Shown: positions 34,737 to 35,415 of the stretch, one piece after another | How the letters are laid out: the number at the start of each line of letters is the position of its first letter | Numbering within the stretch: the stretch's first letter is position 1 | Assembly: GCF_030065885.1 (NCBI RefSeq) | Contig: NZ_JASJCS010000065.1 | Span: forward strand, 1-35,415 | From: Ilumatobacter sp. | GTDB taxonomy: Bacteria; Actinomycetota; Acidimicrobiia; Acidimicrobiales; Ilumatobacteraceae | DNA: 35,415 bases | Direction: 5' to 3' | The notes under the pieces: generated by a model | The model's database searches: none | Told to the model about the DNA's origin: nothing | Seen by the model: only the letters and a program-made list of their open reading frames with translations | Translations under genes and position numbers: made by a program

Positions 34737-35415
34737 TGAGGGTCGAGCGTCACGGCCCGCTGATCACGCCCGACAGCCATCCGGCGGCGGGCACGAACAT
34801 CAACGGACCGGCGCTGATCCGGGTGCCCAGCTGGGTCGACGAGCCGCTCGGTCGCTTCTACCTCTACTTCGCCGACCACAAGGGCAGCTCGATCAAGCTC
34901 GCAATCGCCGATGAGATCACCGGGCCGTACCGGCTCCACGAGGCGGGCGCACTCCACCTCGGCGATTCCCGCTTCCCGGTCGAGACACCGCAGGGGATCG
35001 AGATCCGCTCGCCGATCCAGGCAGCGGCGATCGAGGCCGAGGGCTACGACGCCCACTTCACACCGCACATCGCCTCACCCGACGTCGTCGTCGACGACGC
35101 CTCGCAGACGATCTGGATGGCGTTCCACGGTCTCTGCGACGACGGATCACAGCGCACCCGGATCGCGTCATCACGCAACGGCCTCGCGTTCGAGGTGTAC
35201 GAACCGCTCGTCGCCTTCCCCTACCTGCGCATCGTGCCCGAGCGATACGGCGACACGTGGTTGGCGATGTCGATGCCGGGCATCGTGTACCGCAGTTCCG
35301 ATCTCCGTGCGTGGGAGTCCGGGCCGATGCTGTTCGACGCCGACTTCCGGCACTGCGCGCTGCTCCGTCGCGCCGACACGCTGCACGTGTTCTGGACCCG
35401 GGTCGGCGACGAGCC
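34736..35415 (+). CDS. GH43-like five-bladed beta-propeller protein, 3'-truncated
   Basis: An open frame of 226 codons to the window edge with no stop. Sequence such as NGPALIRVPSWVD, GRFYLYFADHKGSSIKLAIA, ITGPYRLHEAG, HIASPDVVVDD and TRIASSRNGLAFE is typical of the glycosidase-type five-bladed propeller (GH43/GH32/GH130-like), where each blade starts with a solvent-exposed acidic residue. No signal peptide is seen. Whether it is an active glycosidase cannot be told, as the catalytic general acid may lie beyond the edge. It starts inside the amidase stop (TGATG overlap), so it probably works with that enzyme. Confidence 0.75.
   Translation, partial: MRVERHGPLITPDSHPAAGTNINGPALIRVPSWVDEPLGRFYLYFADHKGSSIKLAIADEITGPYRLHEAGALHLGDSRFPVETPQGIEIRSPIQAAAIEAEGYDAHFTPHIASPDVVVDDASQTIWMAFHGLCDDGSQRTRIASSRNGLAFEVYEPLVAFPYLRIVPERYGDTWLAMSMPGIVYRSSDLRAWESGPMLFDADFRHCALLRRADTLHVFWTRVGDE

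Overview
This window is a GC-rich stretch that reads like an actinobacterial chromosome. Many starts are GTG, genes are tightly packed, ATGA/GTGA stop-start overlaps are common, and several enzymes belong to F420-linked or PPOX families. A SARP-type (BTAD) regulator is present. Acidimicrobiia (Ilumatobacter-like) is my best guess for the lineage; this is inferred from gene content, not demonstrated.

Layout. 1-12.4 kb is mostly housekeeping and catabolic: the end of an unrecognised GT-B-like protein, gpsA, a stand-alone 5'-3' exonuclease, an MFS transporter, a two-gene ABC exporter, a secreted TAP-like alpha/beta hydrolase lipoprotein, a serine beta-lactamase-family hydrolase with a frameshifted C-terminus, a fused enoyl-CoA hydratase/3-hydroxyacyl-CoA dehydrogenase, and a PPOX-SDR pair. 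12.4-18.6 kb, minus strand, holds a complete group 3b-like [NiFe] hydrogenase operon in the order beta-gamma-delta-alpha, then its maturation protease, a YciI-like protein and an FAD monooxygenase. 18.6-22.6 kb, plus strand and divergent, holds a sulfur module: an HTH/PocR-like regulator, a sulfide:quinone oxidoreductase-like flavoprotein, a DUF1641 protein, a single-cysteine TusE/DsrC protein and a DsrE2-type protein. 22.8-25.6 kb is a MarR-MFS-TauD operon. 25.6-31.2 kb centres on a 1442-residue BTAD/STAND/WD40 regulator with a transmembrane helix, flanked by a lipoprotein gene and a secreted-protein gene. 31.3-35.4 kb has an LLM oxidoreductase, a Ddn-like protein, a PPOX protein, an amidase and the start of a beta-propeller (GH43-like) protein.

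How the genes may work together. The hydrogenase and sulfur operons share one 424-bp divergent control region. It carries an 18-bp direct repeat (four 9-bp units) and two sequences resembling mycobacterial DosR/DevR boxes. Group 3b enzymes are known as NADP-linked hydrogenases that can also reduce sulfur/polysulfide, and SQR makes polysulfide or persulfide from sulfide. The arrangement therefore suggests a co-regulated hydrogen/sulfane-sulfur redox circuit for low-oxygen life. The second system is the BTAD-STAND-WD40 locus: the genes on its two sides carry nearly the same promoter element (24 of 31 positions identical), which points to a small regulon of exported proteins.

No tRNA, rRNA, CRISPR array, insertion sequence or phage gene was recognised. 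The only gene-free stretch above 300 bp is 18552-18975.
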